Shown in pieces: positions 23,208 through 35,993 of a stretch of 35,993 nt of DNA; position 1 is the stretch's first letter, and each line of letters begins with the position of its first letter. The notes below the pieces were generated by a model. It saw only the letters and a list, made by a program, of their open reading frames with translations, had not been told where the DNA came from and made no database searches. The position numbers and the translations under genes were made by a program. Source of the stretch: Candidatus Cloacimonadota bacterium (lineage in GTDB: Bacteria > Cloacimonadota > Cloacimonadia > Cloacimonadales > TCS61); assembly GCA_018645365.1 (NCBI GenBank), contig JABGOP010000010.1:1-35993 (forward strand). Reading direction: 5' to 3'.

Positions 23208-24671
23208 TTTTACACCAATTTTTGAAATTATTCCCCGAATTTTAGCTAATTCTGTTTTTTCGAAAAAACCAAATAAGTAAAGTAAAATCGGGAACAATAA
23301 ACATAAACTTAACTTAAACACTATTTGCAAAAATATTGCATTAAAATTTACGAAAAATTGAATGAGAAATAGAATAAAAGCAACTAATAAAGCAATAAAT
23401 ATTTTGCCAATTTCGTAATTGATTAGATAAATTTTTCGAGATGCAAAATAGAGAATTATCATAATAAATAAAGTTGATAAGACTGTTGAAAAAGCCGCTC
23501 CAGAAATTCCAGTTTGTAAAATTTTGATAAAGAAATAATTCAAACCAAAATTTATCAAAACAGCAACAGAAACGATTACCGCGATCTGTTTTGTCTTTTT
23601 CTTAAAATAAAATGCGAGAGCAAACATATTTTGCAAACCTTTGAAAACAAACGCTAAAGTTATGAATGGCACGATTTTATATGCAATAACATACTCTTGT
23701 TTTTGGGCAAATATTTCCAAAATTTCGCGTGAAAATATAGATAAAGTAAAAGCTCCAAAAAGTAAAATTACTGCAAAATATTTGAACACTTTCTTGAAAA
23801 ATTCTTTTGCGTCCGGTTGTTTGAACATTTTAAACGCAATCGGCACAAAAGCCAGCTGAAATGATTGGACAACGAGCACATTCAAAACACCGGAAATTTT
23901 ACCGCCCAAAGAATAAATACCAACTGCTTCGTAACCCAATAAATAGCGAATAATGTATTTATCGCCAATCGCCAAAAGTTGTACCGAAATCGCGCTAAAA
24001 ATTAGAGGAACACCATAGCCCAACATCTCTTTTATCAATTTGAAATTAAAATGATAATTAAAATTTTTCAGTAAGATTGGAAGCGAAAATATAAACTGCA
24101 AAATATTAGCAATTAATTGGCTGTAGAATATACCAATTACGCCAATGTCCATTTTGACTAAGAAAAAAATATTTAGCAAAAGTACGACACTTAATTTTGA
24201 TACAAAAAAAATGGTGTAAATTGCTGATTGCTCTCTAAATCGGAATAAATTCATCGGCACTTGATTGATAATTTCAAAACCAACTGTCATAAAAATTACG
24301 GTAAAATAATTTACATAATCGGTTGTTCCGAAGAGCAAATTTGAAAATATTTCACGGAATGGATTCAGTAGAACATTCAATAAAATCGCCACAAAAAATA
24401 GCATAAAATATGAGTTAAAAAGTATCGACTTGCGTTCTGTTTTGTCTTCTGTTTCTGCACTCCATCGCATCATTGATGAGACAATTCGCAAACCAAAAAT
24501 CATCGCCATAAACATGGCAGTTGTTTCCAAAATTGTAAATTTACCGTAATCCAAAAGCGTTAATTTAGCGGTGTAAAGTGGCAATAAAACAAGCCCAACA
24601 ACTTTTGTGGAAAAATTTCCTAAACTGTAAATGAATGTGTGTTTAGCGGTACTTTTTAATTTATTTAACAT
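23205..24671 (-). CDS. Polysaccharide/oligosaccharide flippase (Wzx-like, MOP superfamily)
   Basis: A 488-residue inner-membrane protein with about 12-14 hydrophobic helices. The N terminus (FIYSLGNFSTKVVGLVLLPLYT, then LTLLDYGKFTILETTAMF) is the usual signature of lipid-linked oligosaccharide flippases. It should move undecaprenyl- or lipid-linked glycans across the inner membrane. Its ATG lies inside the last codons of the nitroreductase gene, so it is coupled. It is the last gene of the long envelope operon beginning at 34975. The transported glycan is unknown; the neighbouring pyruvyl transferase suggests a pyruvylated sugar. Confidence 0.92.
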   Translation of the reverse strand: MLNKLKSTAKHTFIYSLGNFSTKVVGLVLLPLYTAKLTLLDYGKFTILETTAMFMAMIFGLRIVSSMMRWSAETEDKTERKSILFNSYFMLFFVAILLNVLLNPFREIFSNLLFGTTDYVNYFTVIFMTVGFEIINQVPMNLFRFREQSAIYTIFFVSKLSVVLLLNIFFLVKMDIGVIGIFYSQLIANILQFIFSLPILLKNFNYHFNFKLIKEMLGYGVPLIFSAISVQLLAIGDKYIIRYLLGYEAVGIYSLGGKISGVLNVLVVQSFQLAFVPIAFKMFKQPDAKEFFKKVFKYFAVILLFGAFTLSIFSREILEIFAQKQEYVIAYKIVPFITLAFVFKGLQNMFALAFYFKKKTKQIAVIVSVAVLINFGLNYFFIKILQTGISGAAFSTVLSTLFIMIILYFASRKIYLINYEIGKIFIALLVAFILFLIQFFVNFNAIFLQIVFKLSLCLLFPILLYLFGFFEKTELAKIRGIISKIGVK

Positions 24672-25300
24672 AAATATTTATCCAGGCTTGCTCGTTTAAT
24701 CATATTTTTACCGTGTCTCATTTTTTCAATATCTGGTAAATTTTTCCCAAATCCAAAAACAATTCCACATTGAATTTCTAGATAGTTTGGAATTTTTAAA
24801 CCTTTGTGTAAAAAATATGCTAAACTGTATCTATTTTGACGATGCATTCCAATAAGTTTCAACAATTCTTTCTCAATTTTCTGAACCAAATTCAATTTTA
24901 AATTTTTCTGATAATGCATATTTGTTAAATTGATAATACAGCTATCAAATCCATCGTTTTTTGCTTGCAAAACCATATTTTGAATTGCTAATCCAGCATC
25001 AATGAAAGACATGTTTTTTGCAGATTTTGATTTTTTGTAAAGAGCATTACTGAGAGGAATAGACATATCTCTAAAAATTAAAATTATGTGAGAAACACCT
25101 CTGAAAAAAGGTTTGAAGCAAAGCATTTTTTGAAGTTTTTCATCATCTGCAATAACCAAAAATTTTAGTTCTTGGTTATTGCAACCAGTTGGTGCCCAAA
25201 CACCAGCGTCAATGATTTGTTCAATGTTTTCTTGAGAAATTTTTTCACCAGTAAACACACGAATACTACGCCTTTCTTTAATCAAATTTATTAAATCCAT
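24665..25300 (-). CDS. Nitroreductase-family FMN protein
   Basis: A 211-residue nitroreductase-fold protein. The FMN-phosphate motif RRSIRVF (residues 10-16), the WAPTGCNNQELKFLVI segment and the DAGLAIQNMVLQAKNDG helix are typical. Such proteins often occur beside polysaccharide pyruvyl transferases in glycan clusters, where their role is unclear; a redox step on a sugar or its pyruvyl donor is speculation. The start is ATG 25300, with GAGGT upstream; the longer frame to 25360 runs into the pyruvyl transferase gene. It overlaps the flippase gene by 7 bp. Confidence 0.85.
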   Translation of the reverse strand: MDLINLIKERRSIRVFTGEKISQENIEQIIDAGVWAPTGCNNQELKFLVIADDEKLQKMLCFKPFFRGVSHIILIFRDMSIPLSNALYKKSKSAKNMSFIDAGLAIQNMVLQAKNDGFDSCIINLTNMHYQKNLKLNLVQKIEKELLKLIGMHRQNRYSLAYFLHKGLKIPNYLEIQCGIVFGFGKNLPDIEKMRHGKNMIKRASLDKYLC

Positions 25301-25301
25301 C

Positions 25302-26522
25302 TTACCTCTTTTTTTCAATCTCTGTAAATAATAAATGGATTGATTTATCAATTTCAGCAATTAATTTTTTGTGCATTTTTACTGAATAATTTTCATCAAA
25401 CCAATTTCTATTTTGGTAAAATTCATCAATTTCAGCAAAAGCATCATCAATCGATTTTTTTCTACAATTAATTGCTAAGTATTTTTTATGAAACAATGAC
25501 ATTATATCATTGTATTTTGTGTGCCAAGATAGTGCAATTACAGGGATTTTAATCGTCAAAGCAGAAACTAAAGAATGGTACCGTCCAGTTATGTAAAAAT
25601 CTAATTGTCCTATTATCGCACGAACTTCTTTGTAAGCAAGCGAGGTATCATTTAAAATGAATAATTTGTCGTTTTCTATTTCAGCATAAATTTCTTTTGC
25701 AAAAGCTAAATCACAATTTGTTAAATCTTTTCCATCACCGATTGAATGTGGAATAATCAACACACTATTTCCCTTATCAATCAATTGTTTAATAATCATT
25801 TTACTCAATATTTTATGATTTTTTCCACTACAATTTTGCCTCGAATTTTGTTTAATATTCCTAATCACAACTGATGGAGAAATGCCAACAATTTTGCCTT
25901 TTAACAACATCTTTTCGAGATATTTTTTTGCCCATGTTTTAGATTCAGCATTCAATCCAATCGAAATATCTGGAAATGAGTATAGTAAAGTTTTAAGGTT
26001 CATTTGTTCTAAATTTTTAAGATTTTCTTCACCCCTTACCATCAAAAAAGGCAATTTATTAAAATGACTTTTAATAATTCTACGGTAAAATTTTCCGATA
26101 AATGGACCATAAGATTTTGTGTACTTTAGGTAAATTTTATCATATTTTTCTGCTAATTTTTGAGTAAAAATCACATTAAGCAATTCTTTCCACTTTGTTG
26201 TTTTTGGTAAATTCCCAATAAATTCAATGCCGGCTAAATCGATGATTACATCATTTTGTTTTATTAAATTATTGTATTTTTTAAGTTGTATCCAATCATT
26301 CAAAGAAAATAATGTAGAACTTTTTAAACGAGGTTTAATGAATAATTTTAAGTTATTCTTTTTTGCAAAAATTTTATCTTCACGAATATATTTTGTATCT
26401 GATATTGTAATGGAAATTTCCGCATCTATCCTGTTTCTAATTTTTTCAATTAATGGTAATAATAAAGCCTGTGCACCATAATTATGATGAAAATATGCTA
26501 AATCTGTAATTAATATTTTCAT
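25302..26522 (-). CDS. Polysaccharide pyruvyl transferase family protein
   Basis: A 406-residue cytoplasmic enzyme of the CsaB/WcaK type, which adds a pyruvate ketal to a sugar of an envelope or exopolysaccharide using phosphoenolpyruvate. Supporting segments are the N-terminal LAYFHHNYGAQALLLPLI, the middle MVRGEENLKNL, and the C-terminal ITGRYHSLVSALTIKIPVIA with the conserved RYHS. Start ATG overlaps the glycosyltransferase stop (ATGA). The acceptor sugar is not visible from sequence. The following nitroreductase starts 2 bp after its end. Confidence 0.9.
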   Translation of the reverse strand: MKILITDLAYFHHNYGAQALLLPLIEKIRNRIDAEISITISDTKYIREDKIFAKKNNLKLFIKPRLKSSTLFSLNDWIQLKKYNNLIKQNDVIIDLAGIEFIGNLPKTTKWKELLNVIFTQKLAEKYDKIYLKYTKSYGPFIGKFYRRIIKSHFNKLPFLMVRGEENLKNLEQMNLKTLLYSFPDISIGLNAESKTWAKKYLEKMLLKGKIVGISPSVVIRNIKQNSRQNCSGKNHKILSKMIIKQLIDKGNSVLIIPHSIGDGKDLTNCDLAFAKEIYAEIENDKLFILNDTSLAYKEVRAIIGQLDFYITGRYHSLVSALTIKIPVIALSWHTKYNDIMSLFHKKYLAINCRKKSIDDAFAEIDEFYQNRNWFDENYSVKMHKKLIAEIDKSIHLLFTEIEKKR

Positions 26523-27694
26523 TTTTCAAAAACTCTCTGATACATTTCAATTAATTTTTTTGAACTATTTTGCCAGTTATATTTTGTCTCAACTGCCACC
26601 TTACCATAATTCCCCATTTTTTGGCAAAGTTTATCATTTTTTAATAACAGTTTAATCTTTTTGGCTAAATCTCCAGAATCTTTATCTTTATAAACAACAC
26701 CACAACCTACCTTTTTCACGATTCGTTTTACAGAATCACAATCACTCACTACAATTGGTTTTTGGGAAAACATGTACTGAAAAAGTTTATTTGGTGAAGA
26801 GTTGTTAGTCTGAATCGAGCGGAGATGCGTAATTATTGCAATTTGTGCTTTTTGTAACATCATCATCATTTCTGAATAATTTTTCCAACCGTAAAATTCT
26901 ACATTATTCGATAAATTCTCAGTCATAACTTTTTGACGCAAGATCTTTTCGTAACTACCGCTACCAACAATTTGCAACCTAATTTCAGGATATTCTTCTT
27001 TAATTATTTTAATCGCATCAATCGCTATCTGCAATCCACGATGGTAATTTATACCACCCGAATAAAAAATATTAATTTTATCATCGTCTTTTTTATTTGC
27101 ATTTATTATGAAGTTTTCAAGCTCAATTGTATTTTGCAAAACTGAAATTTTATTTTCTTCAATTTCAAGTTTGCAAATCCGATTTTTCATCTCCTCAACA
27201 ACAGTTATAACAGCATCTGCCCTCTTTGTATATTTTTTTTCATAATTTTCCCATTGCTTATTTGAAGATAGCATTTTGCCCAAAAAAGTGTTTGTGTGAA
27301 CAGCAATTTCTAGTGCAGCTGGCCAATTTTCATGCAAATCTAAAATAAAAGGAATTTGAAATTTATCTGCAAATTTATCTGCAATTTTTGAAAGCGGCAA
27401 ATCGTGCAGATGAATTGCATCAAATTTATATTGTTGGAAAATTTTTGTTAACAACTTTTTCCAATACAAAAAATAAAAAGAAAATTTTAAAGCACCAACA
27501 CTTGTTTTATAAATAAATTTTGACATTTTATGCTGATGTATAATTGCATCATTCCAATGTTTTATTTCATTTTCTGAATCAACAGAAGATGTTAATAAAA
27601 CAATTTCATATCCTGCCGCAATTAGTGATTTTATCTCTTTTTCTACCCTTACATCTGGTGGAAAATTTCTTTCTAAAATCATTAGAATTCGCAT
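26519..27694 (-). CDS. GT4-type glycosyltransferase
   Basis: A 391-residue GT-B glycosyltransferase. The N-terminal domain has the start ILERNFPPDVRVEKEIKSL and the segment FDAIHLHDLPL; the C-terminal domain has FYSGGINYHRGLQIAIDAIK, LQIVGSGSYE and SPNKLFQYMFSQKPIVVSD. It would transfer an activated sugar onto a glycan or lipid acceptor at the inner face of the membrane. The ATG directly follows the TAG of the LptG-like gene (TAGATG), with AGAGGTG upstream, and its stop overlaps the pyruvyl transferase start. Donor and acceptor unknown. Confidence 0.93.
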   Translation of the reverse strand: MRILMILERNFPPDVRVEKEIKSLIAAGYEIVLLTSSVDSENEIKHWNDAIIHQHKMSKFIYKTSVGALKFSFYFLYWKKLLTKIFQQYKFDAIHLHDLPLSKIADKFADKFQIPFILDLHENWPAALEIAVHTNTFLGKMLSSNKQWENYEKKYTKRADAVITVVEEMKNRICKLEIEENKISVLQNTIELENFIINANKKDDDKINIFYSGGINYHRGLQIAIDAIKIIKEEYPEIRLQIVGSGSYEKILRQKVMTENLSNNVEFYGWKNYSEMMMMLQKAQIAIITHLRSIQTNNSSPNKLFQYMFSQKPIVVSDCDSVKRIVKKVGCGVVYKDKDSGDLAKKIKLLLKNDKLCQKMGNYGKVAVETKYNWQNSSKKLIEMYQRVFEK

Positions 27695-28779
27695 CTACAC
27701 CTCTGCTTTTACAACGAAAATAATGCCAACAAATGCGAAAACAATATTCGGTAACCACGCAGCCATAAATGGCGATAACACTTCATTATAACCCAAACTT
27801 TGACAAATTCGCAAAGCCGATAGATACAAAAAACAGACCAAAAGTCCGATGGCAAAAACCATTCCTCGCCCCTTACTACGTGACATCGTGGATACAAGCG
27901 GCACACTAAACAACAAAATAATCAAATTGGCAAACGGAAATGAAATTTTTAAGTTTAATTCAACGAGTTCTTTGCTATATTTTTCACCGATTTTTTTCAA
28001 TCGCTTGATGTATTCTTTTAGTTCGAAATAATTCATTGAAATTGGTTTTTTGGCACTCTTAATAAAATCTATTGGTTTTACATCTATTTCAGCAATTGTA
28101 GTTGAATCATAGTGGATTAGTTCCTCAAATTTACCATTTTTGAAGATTCTGATATCACAATTTTCAAACTGCCATGCACCATTTTTCCAATCGGCAGAAG
28201 TGGCAGTAATTTTCTTATTCAAAACACCTCTTTTCTCATCGTAATTTGTTACATCAATAGTTTTTAGCGTATTTCTGTAACCATCAAAAAAGCCGATGTA
28301 GTAAAGATTATTATTTTGTCCCAAATAATTTATGTGCGATCGCATTTTGTTATCTTTCACTTTCATATTTTTGATTTTTTCGGTATAAATATAATTTCGA
28401 TATTCTTCTGCTTTTGGTAAAACAAAATCACCAAAAAACATAATAAATATACTGAAAAATAGACCAAACCAAATGAGCGGAGTTATCATTCTAAAAATGC
28501 TGATGCCAGCAGCGCGAATAGCAATCGACTCACTATATTTAGATAAATTGTTCATTACAAAAAGCCCAGAGAGAAGGATAATCACCGGCGATGCAAGTAA
28601 CATCAAATATGGAATTCGAAGTACAAAATAGGCAATAATATCGCTAATTTCTGCACTTTTTCGAAGTAATCGCGGCAATCTGTCTGAAATATCAACAACA
28701 AGAAACAGCACAAAAAATGAGAATAAAATCACCAAAAATGTGGTAATGTAAGATTTCAGAATATACTTATCTAAGATTC

Positions 28780-28783
<4 letters not shown>
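27695..28783 (-). CDS. LptF/LptG-family permease (shorter paralogue)
   Basis: A 362-residue YjgP/YjgQ-family protein, the usual length for LptG. Three N-terminal and three C-terminal membrane helices flank a periplasmic beta domain (about residues 110-260). In the LptB2FG ABC exporter, LptF and LptG pull lipopolysaccharide from the inner membrane into the Lpt bridge. The N terminus MRILDKYILKSY parallels that of the preceding paralogue (MKILEKYILKEN). ATG 28783 overlaps the previous stop as ATGA; a longer frame to 28900 would lie inside the upstream gene. No lptB or lptC is in the window. Confidence 0.9.
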
Positions 28784-32078
<3,295 letters not shown>

Positions 32079-32128
32079 TTATGTCAAAAAAGCGAACTTA
32101 TCTTTATCGGCAACCATTTTTTTCAAAA

Positions 32129-34975
32129 TTAAAATTCCGCTTTAATTTCTGCACTAAATTTATGTAAATCATCTTCATTTGGATATTTTTGACCAGAATA
32201 TTTGAGTGAAAACGAAGTATAATTATTTAGTGAAAAATAGACATTTGAGAACCACTTAAAGATAAAACCATCTTTTTTTTCGTTGTAATATCCACTAAAA
32301 TCAGAAAAGTTTCTTTTGCAAGTTAAACTAGCTAACAACCTGTATTTACGCTTCCAAAAACAAGTCAAATGTTCGTTAATTCGCAAAGATGTGATTTGAT
32401 AATTTGATGTATCAAAACCACTTTCTTCCGAAAAGTCAAAGGTCGATTGCAAAGTAAAATTACCTGTCATTTTATTGCGAATGTCTAATTGAATAGAATT
32501 TATTTCGCTTTGCACACTGTTGATTTTAGATTTTGCATTTTCAAAGATTATTTCGCTGTTTGTGTTTCGCAAAAAATTCAAATTAAATTTTGCTTCGAAA
32601 AATTGCGTTTCTCTTTTTTCCATCTCATCATTGTAGCGCGTATCTATTATTTTTTCATTTTTAATTTTGAAACGAGATGTCACTTTTTTGCCAAAATCAA
32701 TCCATAAAATTTGCTGAATTTTACAGCTTCCATAAAGAGTGAAATTTTCGTTCAATAAAATATTTTGATCTAAATAATAAACTCTCATCTTCTGTGGACT
32801 TTTGGAATTTTCTGAAATCATTAAATGTGATTCTGTCCTAAAAATTTTCAAAAAAGAATTTGTTAGTAAATTCGGATTTACAAAAAATCTAAAATTAGCA
32901 TTTAACTCAATTGACGGTTGTGGATTTTCATAATCAACACCTGTTATCACATAATCATATTCACCATTTTCGGCAATATTACCCAAACTATCGTAAACGC
33001 CAAAATCATCGCCAACAAATTCTAAAGCACGAGTCTTTTCATAAAATTCTACATTTTTCAAAGTATAATACGAATTAAATTTTAGCAAATTTTGGAAAAA
33101 TGAATTGTGCAAATTCACATCTGCCACATCATAACTTTGTTGAATAGAATCTCTTACAATCCGTTTTGCAACATCAATTTTAACACGATGATTTTGCGAA
33201 ATTAGCATTGATTTAATTCCATATGTTTCCGATAATTTTTCATATTCATTATTATTTTCAAAAAAAAGTTGAGATGAAAAATTGTTATTTTTGAGTTCAA
33301 TAAAATATTTTTTTTTGCGAATTTCTGTCGTATTATTCGCCATTTTACTTAAATAATTTAAACCAAAATCAAAAAACTTAGTTTTGTAATTTGCATCTAG
33401 CGAATAAAGTTTAATGTTTATCTCATTTTGTTCGAAATTTAAAAAACGGTGGAATATTTTTGGAAAATATTTTTGTTGATTAAAATTTGAATTTAACGAA
33501 AAATATCGAGACTGATTTAGAAAAATTTTGTAAAATAATTCTGGTTTATAAAAATCGAAAATATTTGCATAAAAGTTTAGTGAATATTCATCAATTTGCG
33601 TCAAATTTTCGGTTTCGCCAATCTCATAAATTTCTGTGGAATTTTTGATGTCGGCAAGAGGTGAAATGTTTTCACCTAAATGACAATAATTAAAAATAAA
33701 TTCAGAATTAAATAAATTCGGCTTGATAGCAAATTCGACATTTCCAGCGTAATCAATTGTGTCTTTATCGCTTGCAAAATATGTATAAAGCCCCTCTGCA
33801 GCAAAACGAAACACGCTTTTTTGGTAATTTAATTGCACATTAACATTCGTTCTGTTTTCTGCTATTTTGGTGGAATCAGCAGAAAGTGGATTTGCACTAT
33901 CATCATTTTGCACCATTAAATGAGTATTTAATTTCAAGTTTTCAACAAATGTGATTTCTGCTGATGTTAGATAAAGATTTTGTCTAAAATTTTCGTCCGA
34001 ATATTGAAAAATAACTCGAATGTGCGATGCTGAAGAGATAAAATGCAAATTTGTAAATGTAATACTTCCCTCTGTGTAATCAACGATATAATCTGCCCCA
34101 CGCTCCATTTTAACGCCATTCAAAAAAACAGACTCAGAAGCGGGGACAAGTTTCACACCAATCGAATTTACAGCAATATAATAGGGACCTTGTTTCGCTT
34201 CTTCTGCCTTGATGACAGTTGTTTTATTTTTTCCTTTGGAAATTGCCATTGCACCAGAAAATTTATGTTTATCTTTCCAACCAAGTTTCACACCTTCAAA
34301 TTTAGGAAAAATATTCATGAATTTTGTGTTCGAAAATTGCATCTCTGAATCACCGAAAGCAATATCGTAATTTTTACCATAAAGTTTTAAATAGATATTG
34401 TCTATTTCACTGATATATCTGGAATTACCTTCAGGCGTGATGGGCGATTTGCTGTCGGTTAATTGTGCTTTAATTTTTATATTTTCACTAATATTTCCAT
34501 CAATTTTTAGAAATAAGGATTGATTGATTTGTGGCTCGCCCTCTGCTACAGAAACAAGAATTGTTTTATTCCCGCTAATGTCGATATTCGAGCCGTAACG
34601 AAAAACATTTTTGGGCTTTATCGAAGGAATATAATCCAAAGAATCTACATAATCTAGCACCAAATAGTAACTGAATTTATTCAATAATTTGGAAGGATAA
34701 ATTAAAAATTCAATGGTAATTTTTCCAACTGCTTTCTTGAAAAATATTTGCCCTTTTTGATAATCAATTTGATAGTCATTATTTTTGGTAAATTGGAGAG
34801 AATCGTTAAACACTCTTTCCGAGTTGATAATGATATTTTTTTGTTGTAAATCATAAACTTGTGGATTTTTGATATAACTTTGCCTTTGCTGTACCATTGG
34901 CGAAACAAAGTTGTAACCTTCCAAAAATACAGATGCAAACAAAAACAACGCAATTATCAAATGTCTTTTTTTCAT
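32129..34975 (-). CDS. Large exported outer-membrane-type protein with SprA-like strand motifs
   Basis: 948 residues with a signal peptide (MKKRHLIIALFLFASVFLEG). The rest is dominated by alternating hydrophobic/polar strands rich in aromatic residues, ending in KFSAEIKAEF, as expected of an outer-membrane beta barrel with a terminal aromatic residue. Two segments, NNDYQIDYQKGQIFF (about 66-80) and VFLNGVKMERGADYIVDYTE (about 295-314), match the 'xxNGxxxxxGxDYxVDYxxGxIxF' pattern that I know from SprA, the type IX translocon barrel of Bacteroidetes, which is much longer. Function unassigned: a translocon-like channel, a glycan export pore and a structural barrel are all possible. It heads the operon with ligA, LptF/G and glycan genes. 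Confidence 0.72.
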   Translation of the reverse strand: MKKRHLIIALFLFASVFLEGYNFVSPMVQQRQSYIKNPQVYDLQQKNIIINSERVFNDSLQFTKNNDYQIDYQKGQIFFKKAVGKITIEFLIYPSKLLNKFSYYLVLDYVDSLDYIPSIKPKNVFRYGSNIDISGNKTILVSVAEGEPQINQSLFLKIDGNISENIKIKAQLTDSKSPITPEGNSRYISEIDNIYLKLYGKNYDIAFGDSEMQFSNTKFMNIFPKFEGVKLGWKDKHKFSGAMAISKGKNKTTVIKAEEAKQGPYYIAVNSIGVKLVPASESVFLNGVKMERGADYIVDYTEGSITFTNLHFISSASHIRVIFQYSDENFRQNLYLTSAEITFVENLKLNTHLMVQNDDSANPLSADSTKIAENRTNVNVQLNYQKSVFRFAAEGLYTYFASDKDTIDYAGNVEFAIKPNLFNSEFIFNYCHLGENISPLADIKNSTEIYEIGETENLTQIDEYSLNFYANIFDFYKPELFYKIFLNQSRYFSLNSNFNQQKYFPKIFHRFLNFEQNEINIKLYSLDANYKTKFFDFGLNYLSKMANNTTEIRKKKYFIELKNNNFSSQLFFENNNEYEKLSETYGIKSMLISQNHRVKIDVAKRIVRDSIQQSYDVADVNLHNSFFQNLLKFNSYYTLKNVEFYEKTRALEFVGDDFGVYDSLGNIAENGEYDYVITGVDYENPQPSIELNANFRFFVNPNLLTNSFLKIFRTESHLMISENSKSPQKMRVYYLDQNILLNENFTLYGSCKIQQILWIDFGKKVTSRFKIKNEKIIDTRYNDEMEKRETQFFEAKFNLNFLRNTNSEIIFENAKSKINSVQSEINSIQLDIRNKMTGNFTLQSTFDFSEESGFDTSNYQITSLRINEHLTCFWKRKYRLLASLTCKRNFSDFSGYYNEKKDGFIFKWFSNVYFSLNNYTSFSLKYSGQKYPNEDDLHKFSAEIKAEF

Positions 34976-35001
34976 GAACTCTTTTCAATTTTATTTTGAA
35001 T

Positions 35002-35032
35002 CGAATCCATTTTATTTGTGTTTTCAAGTCAA
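35002..35032 (-). promoter_or_regulatory. Putative promoter of the envelope operon
   Basis: On the minus strand TTGACT (from 35032) is followed, 20 nt after its TTG, by TGGATTCG (35009-35002). It begins 18 nt after the stop of the upstream beta-helix gene, with no terminator in between. Confidence 0.5.
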
Positions 35033-35049
35033 GCGATAAAATATTTAAA

Positions 35050-35993
35050 CTAGTCACCTACTGGAAATTCGTCAATTAAACCAACTGCATATTGCAAAAT
35101 CAAGGAAGCATCGTAAGCTTGAATTTGACCATTTCCATCTACATCGGCAACAAAAACTTGATTTTCATTAAACTCAATTAAGCCCACAGCATCTTGGAGC
35201 GTCAATGATGCATCGTAAGTTTGAATTTCGCCGTTGTAATCTACATCACCATGATTCATCTCACAATAAAATGCTCCCATTTCTACAATGCTTCCATCTG
35301 GATCGAGTGGTGAGTTTGGATTACCGGCATTTATACAAGGAGAATTAAAAGTTAAATGATAATTATCATTGGCTGCATCAACGAAAAGTGGGTCTGTAGC
35401 TATGTTACCTGCTTCCCAATAAACTGTGCCGTTATCATCTGTTACAATGCCGTATTCTCCACCTTGAATATCAGAATATGCAATTGTAATTGTATTTGCG
35501 CCAGGATATCCATAAAAATAAATCTCTTGCGGTGAATCATTCCACATAATGCAATTCAACAGGCTCGGGCTGGAAGAATTGCGACAATAAATCCCGCCGC
35601 CAGTTGTAGCCGAATTACCCGAAATCGTCACATTCAACAAATTTGGATTGGAATTAGAATAGCAATAAATTCCACCACCTCTTGAATTAGCGATATTATC
35701 ACTAATTACCACATTTACCAAACTCGGGCTACTGGAAGAAGAACAAAAAATCCCACCGCCAGAACTAGCTGAACTGTTTGTTATCGTTACATTCTCTAAG
35801 CTCGGATTGGAAGAAAAGCAATAGATTCCGCCTCCAGTAGAAGCTGAGTTGGTGCTGATTGTTACATTTACCAAACTCGGACTGGAAGAAAAGCAATAGA
35901 TTCCACCTCCATTATAGGTAGCTGAATTAGCGCTGATTGTTACATCCAGCAAACTTGAATTAGACTCATAGCAATAAATCCCGCCACCATAAC
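35050..35993 (-). CDS. Beta-helix repeat protein with C-terminal dockerin-like domain (partial)
   Basis: The 3' part of a gene that continues past the right window edge; 314 codons are visible and the frame is open to the edge, so the start is not in the window. At least six beta-helix coils (SLVNVTISTNSASTGGGIYC and variants) are encoded by near-identical DNA repeats of about 60-70 bp. After a closing segment (DPLFVDAANDNYHLT, SPCINAGNPNSPLDPDG) the protein ends in two calcium-loop repeats, GDVDYNGEIQTYDASLTLQ and ADVDGNGQIQAYDASLILQ, which match type I dockerin duplicates. Unlike the other exported proteins here it has no sorting tail. A surface or complex-bound role is inferred. Confidence 0.88.
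   Translation of the reverse strand, partial: YGGGIYCYESNSSLLDVTISANSATYNGGGIYCFSSSPSLVNVTISTNSASTGGGIYCFSSNPSLENVTITNSSASSGGGIFCSSSSSPSLVNVVISDNIANSRGGGIYCYSNSNPNLLNVTISGNSATTGGGIYCRNSSSPSLLNCIMWNDSPQEIYFYGYPGANTITIAYSDIQGGEYGIVTDDNGTVYWEAGNIATDPLFVDAANDNYHLTFNSPCINAGNPNSPLDPDGSIVEMGAFYCEMNHGDVDYNGEIQTYDASLTLQDAVGLIEFNENQVFVADVDGNGQIQAYDASLILQYAVGLIDEFPVGD

Overview
The window is AT-rich, anaerobe-type bacterial DNA with diderm (outer-membrane) traits: LptF/LptG-type permeases, a large predicted outer-membrane protein, and secreted proteins ending in a Por-secretion-like (type IX, 'type A') sorting tail of the form YPNPFNPST...NVKGQ...GIYFYKL. Together with parallel beta-helix 'GGGIYC' repeat proteins and a tungsten/molybdenum aldehyde:ferredoxin oxidoreductase, this points to the FCB group, most likely Cloacimonadota. 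That assignment is inference from gene style; there is no rRNA in the window. Shine-Dalgarno (SD) sequences are strong and often override the longest possible start. TTG starts are frequent.

Layout. 1-255 holds a 21-bp minisatellite and a terminator. 256-918 (-) is a small P-loop ATPase, divergent from a four-gene (+) operon (1039-3794): a degenerate secreted 5'-nucleotidase-like protein, a Na+/Ca2+ exchanger, a class I glutamine amidotransferase and a pyridoxamine-phosphate-oxidase-like flavoprotein, closed by a terminator. 4075-9813 (-) is a chain metG > PAS-GGDEF > amino-acid permease/EIIA fusion > miaB, joined largely by ATGA overlaps. 9868-11810 (-) is nadE followed by a zinc-finger/TPR protein. 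11973-14698 (+) is an aldehyde ferredoxin oxidoreductase, then a terminator, a ThiS/MoaD-like carrier and a PpnP-like nucleoside phosphorylase with a cysteine-rich tail.

14699-17967 holds a 42-bp direct repeat and a large beta-helix surface protein whose best-placed start codon is ATT. pgk (17984-19210, -) is a divergent phosphoglycerate kinase. 19366-23159 (+) holds a DUF6765-like protein and two secreted sorting-tail proteins, the second split by a +1 frameshift at a CTT-AGG site; their tails are near-identical at DNA level. 23205-34975 (-) reads as one long operon: outer-membrane protein > ligA > two LptF/G permeases > glycosyltransferase > polysaccharide pyruvyl transferase > nitroreductase > flippase. 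This is an envelope-polysaccharide and lipid export set with a DNA ligase embedded in it. The right edge (35050-35993, -) is the 3' part of another beta-helix protein, ending in a dockerin-like pair of calcium loops instead of the sorting tail.

I do not see one clearly new multi-gene system. The items most worth checking are the recurrent promoter architecture (TTGAC[A/T], 19-20 nt after its TTG, then TnnnTTCG), the frameshift at CTT-AGG, the ATT start, the AOR/ThiS/PpnP set, and the SprA-like outer-membrane protein heading the envelope operon.
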